Assembly (NCBI GenBank): GCA_910577335.1
Contig: CAJTMJ010000011.1
Coordinates: 24,906-88,905, forward strand
Length of the DNA: 64,000 bases
Source of the DNA: an uncultured Duncaniella sp.
Lineage (GTDB): Bacteria; Bacteroidota; Bacteroidia; Bacteroidales; Muribaculaceae
Reading direction: 5' to 3'
A program made the position numbers and the translations under genes. Under the pieces are notes generated by a model that was not told where the DNA came from, made no database searches, and saw only the letters and a list, made by a program, of their open reading frames with translations. Shown here piece after piece: positions 62,933 to 64,000 of this stretch (its first letter is position 1; every line of letters starts with the position of its first letter).

Positions 62933-63056
62933 TTAACAGCCAAAATACAAAAGCTGCCGATCGACAGCCAAAATATATTCGGTATTAACAACCAAAATAT
63001 ACTCGGCATTAACAATTAAAATACATTCGATATTAACAACTAAAATATATTAGATA
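62933..63056 (+). repeat. Tandem 24-bp repeats in the leader of the DUF2807 gene
   Basis: Four 24-bp units of the form TTAACAACCAAAATATAYTCGGYA (written with ambiguity: core AACAA[CT][CT]AAAATA) at 62961, 62985, 63009 and 63033, plus a 28-bp variant at 62933. They run up to 4 bp before the ATG at 63061 and contain in-frame stops, so they are not coding. Not CRISPR: there are no unique spacers. Confidence 0.7.
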
Positions 63057-63060
63057 GATT

Positions 63061-63906
63061 ATGAAGAAAAGCCTATTTACTCTTCTGCTCGCATTCTGCA
63101 TCGGAGCGTTCAATGCTTCTGCCGACAAGAAGGTGATGAATGTGAAGTCAAGTTACACTGCGCTCCATGTGGCGACAGCTGCAAATGTGGTCTACACCCC
63201 CGAATCATCAAAACAGACTGTCATTGAAATCATAGGTCCCGCCGAAAAAATAAATTGGGTTGATGTTTCCGTGTCAAATAACACCCTACATATTCGTGTC
63301 AAAGAAGACAAAGACGGCTCCAGAAACGGCTATCGCATAAAAGGCGTGACAATTAATGTGAATGGTCCGCTGGTGAGAAGCTTCCGGGCTTCGTCAAGTG
63401 GCAAAATCACATCATCGACATGGTTTGAATTCCGCAAAAGCACAGTGTCGCTTAACGCATCATCATCCGGCGAAATCAAATTGGCTAATATATCCTCCCC
63501 GGCTATTGTAGCTAATGCATCATCATCCGGCGAAATAGATATTAAATCTGCCAATTCACCATCAATCAACCTAAGCGCATCATCATCTGCAGACATTGAA
63601 ATAAAGAGCGTGCAGGGTAAATCCTTAACCGCAAAAGCATCATCATCTGCCGACATTGAAATTTCAACAATCGCAGCCACTACTGTGACGCTTGCAGCAT
63701 CATCTTCCGCCGACGTTGAAGTGAAAAACATAACTGCCGAAAAACTTAACGCCAGCGCATCTTCATCCGGCGACATCAAGGTGATAGGCACAGTTGACCG
63801 TGCATTGCTCTCAGCCTCTTCCGGCGGTGATGTCGATGCCAAAAATCTATCTTACTCACACTCTACAATACGCTCGTCAAGCGGCGGTTCGGTATATGAA
63901 CGATAA
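63061..63906 (+). CDS. Exported DUF2807 protein (putative adhesin-like beta-helix)
   Basis: A 281-residue protein with a signal peptide (cleavage near FNASA). The rest matches DUF2807: early strands (YTALHVATAANVVYTPESSK) then at least eight rungs built on AS-SS-[GA]-[DE]-I (ASSSGEIKLANIS, ASSSADIEIKSV, ...), as expected for a right-handed beta-helix. Family members are exported proteins of Bacteroidetes, some near sigma/anti-sigma genes. The DNA of the rungs (GCATCATCATC) is itself repetitive, so rung number may vary. Ends 94 bp before the window edge; nothing recognisable follows. Confidence 0.85.
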   Translation: MKKSLFTLLLAFCIGAFNASADKKVMNVKSSYTALHVATAANVVYTPESSKQTVIEIIGPAEKINWVDVSVSNNTLHIRVKEDKDGSRNGYRIKGVTINVNGPLVRSFRASSSGKITSSTWFEFRKSTVSLNASSSGEIKLANISSPAIVANASSSGEIDIKSANSPSINLSASSSADIEIKSVQGKSLTAKASSSADIEISTIAATTVTLAASSSADVEVKNITAEKLNASASSSGDIKVIGTVDRALLSASSGGDVDAKNLSYSHSTIRSSSGGSVYER

Positions 63907-64000
63907 TCTCCCTGTCTGACCTCTCAATCAGACACAGACAAAGCGAGTAACTATTCAGCGGACGCGCCGATGTAGTCGCCGTTTAGAAAAGGGCGAGGAT

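Noticed and set aside
62933..63056. CRISPR-like array
   Set aside because: The 24-bp units follow each other without unique spacers and no cas genes are nearby.

Overview
The window looks like a chromosome segment of a Bacteroidales bacterium, possibly a gut Muribaculaceae-type species (family placement is a guess). The evidence is TAnnTTTG-type promoter elements, a NusG-like UpxY protein heading a polysaccharide locus, a Bacteroidetes-type order of housekeeping genes (lon, PASTA protein, rluD, ftsX, DUF3098, uppP, truB, queA), and many Bacteroidales-type exported proteins. No rRNA, tRNA, CRISPR array, phage or transposase gene was seen.

Layout. 1-7.9 kb: ordinary metabolism, with the end of a DEDDh exonuclease, a lipoprotein, threonine synthase, a PlsC-like acyltransferase, an omega-amidase, B12-dependent ribonucleotide reductase (minus strand) and a divergent nitroreductase. 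8.0-30.6 kb: a large accessory cluster, all on the plus strand, ending at a strong terminator. 30.8-40.6 kb: a capsule or O-antigen locus led by upxY, carrying a decayed MNT/HEPN pair, flippase, polymerase, four glycosyltransferases and gmd; it is AT-rich in the middle. 40.7-53.1 kb: minus-strand housekeeping genes (CNNM/CorC protein, a long lon-to-yigZ run, cardiolipin synthase) with a candidate small RNA at 51.4 kb. 53.3-56.5 kb: NAD synthetase and a second SDF-family symporter. 56.6-62.7 kb: a minus-strand restriction-modification locus whose helicase-methylase gene is broken twice. 63.1-63.9 kb: an exported DUF2807 protein behind tandem 24-bp repeats and an ECF-type promoter.

The 9.3-30.6 kb cluster is the part most likely to be an undescribed system. 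It encodes three TIR proteins (macro-TIR; TIR-TM-FGE-like; TIR-TM-carboxypeptidase-regulatory-like), two exported TPR-CHAT caspase-like proteases each preceded by a related small exported beta-rich protein, three exported TPR proteins sharing an N-terminal module, two RyR-domain proteins, an FHA-TM-trypsin protein, a degenerate kinase-like protein and a final exported protein of unknown family. No P-loop NTPase is present. Three proteins appear to cross the inner membrane with a signalling domain inside (TIR or FHA) and a binding or protease domain outside. A reasonable inference is an envelope-spanning sensor system: exported TPR and FGE-like domains detect something outside, proteolysis by CHAT and trypsin domains relays it, and cytosolic TIR, macro and RyR domains make or read a nucleotide-derived signal. 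Domain calls rest on motifs read by eye; the mechanism is inference.

Two of the three TPR paralogues share 539 identical consecutive bases in their 5' halves and then diverge sharply, a sign of recent gene conversion or duplication that keeps a constant module in front of variable TPR arrays.
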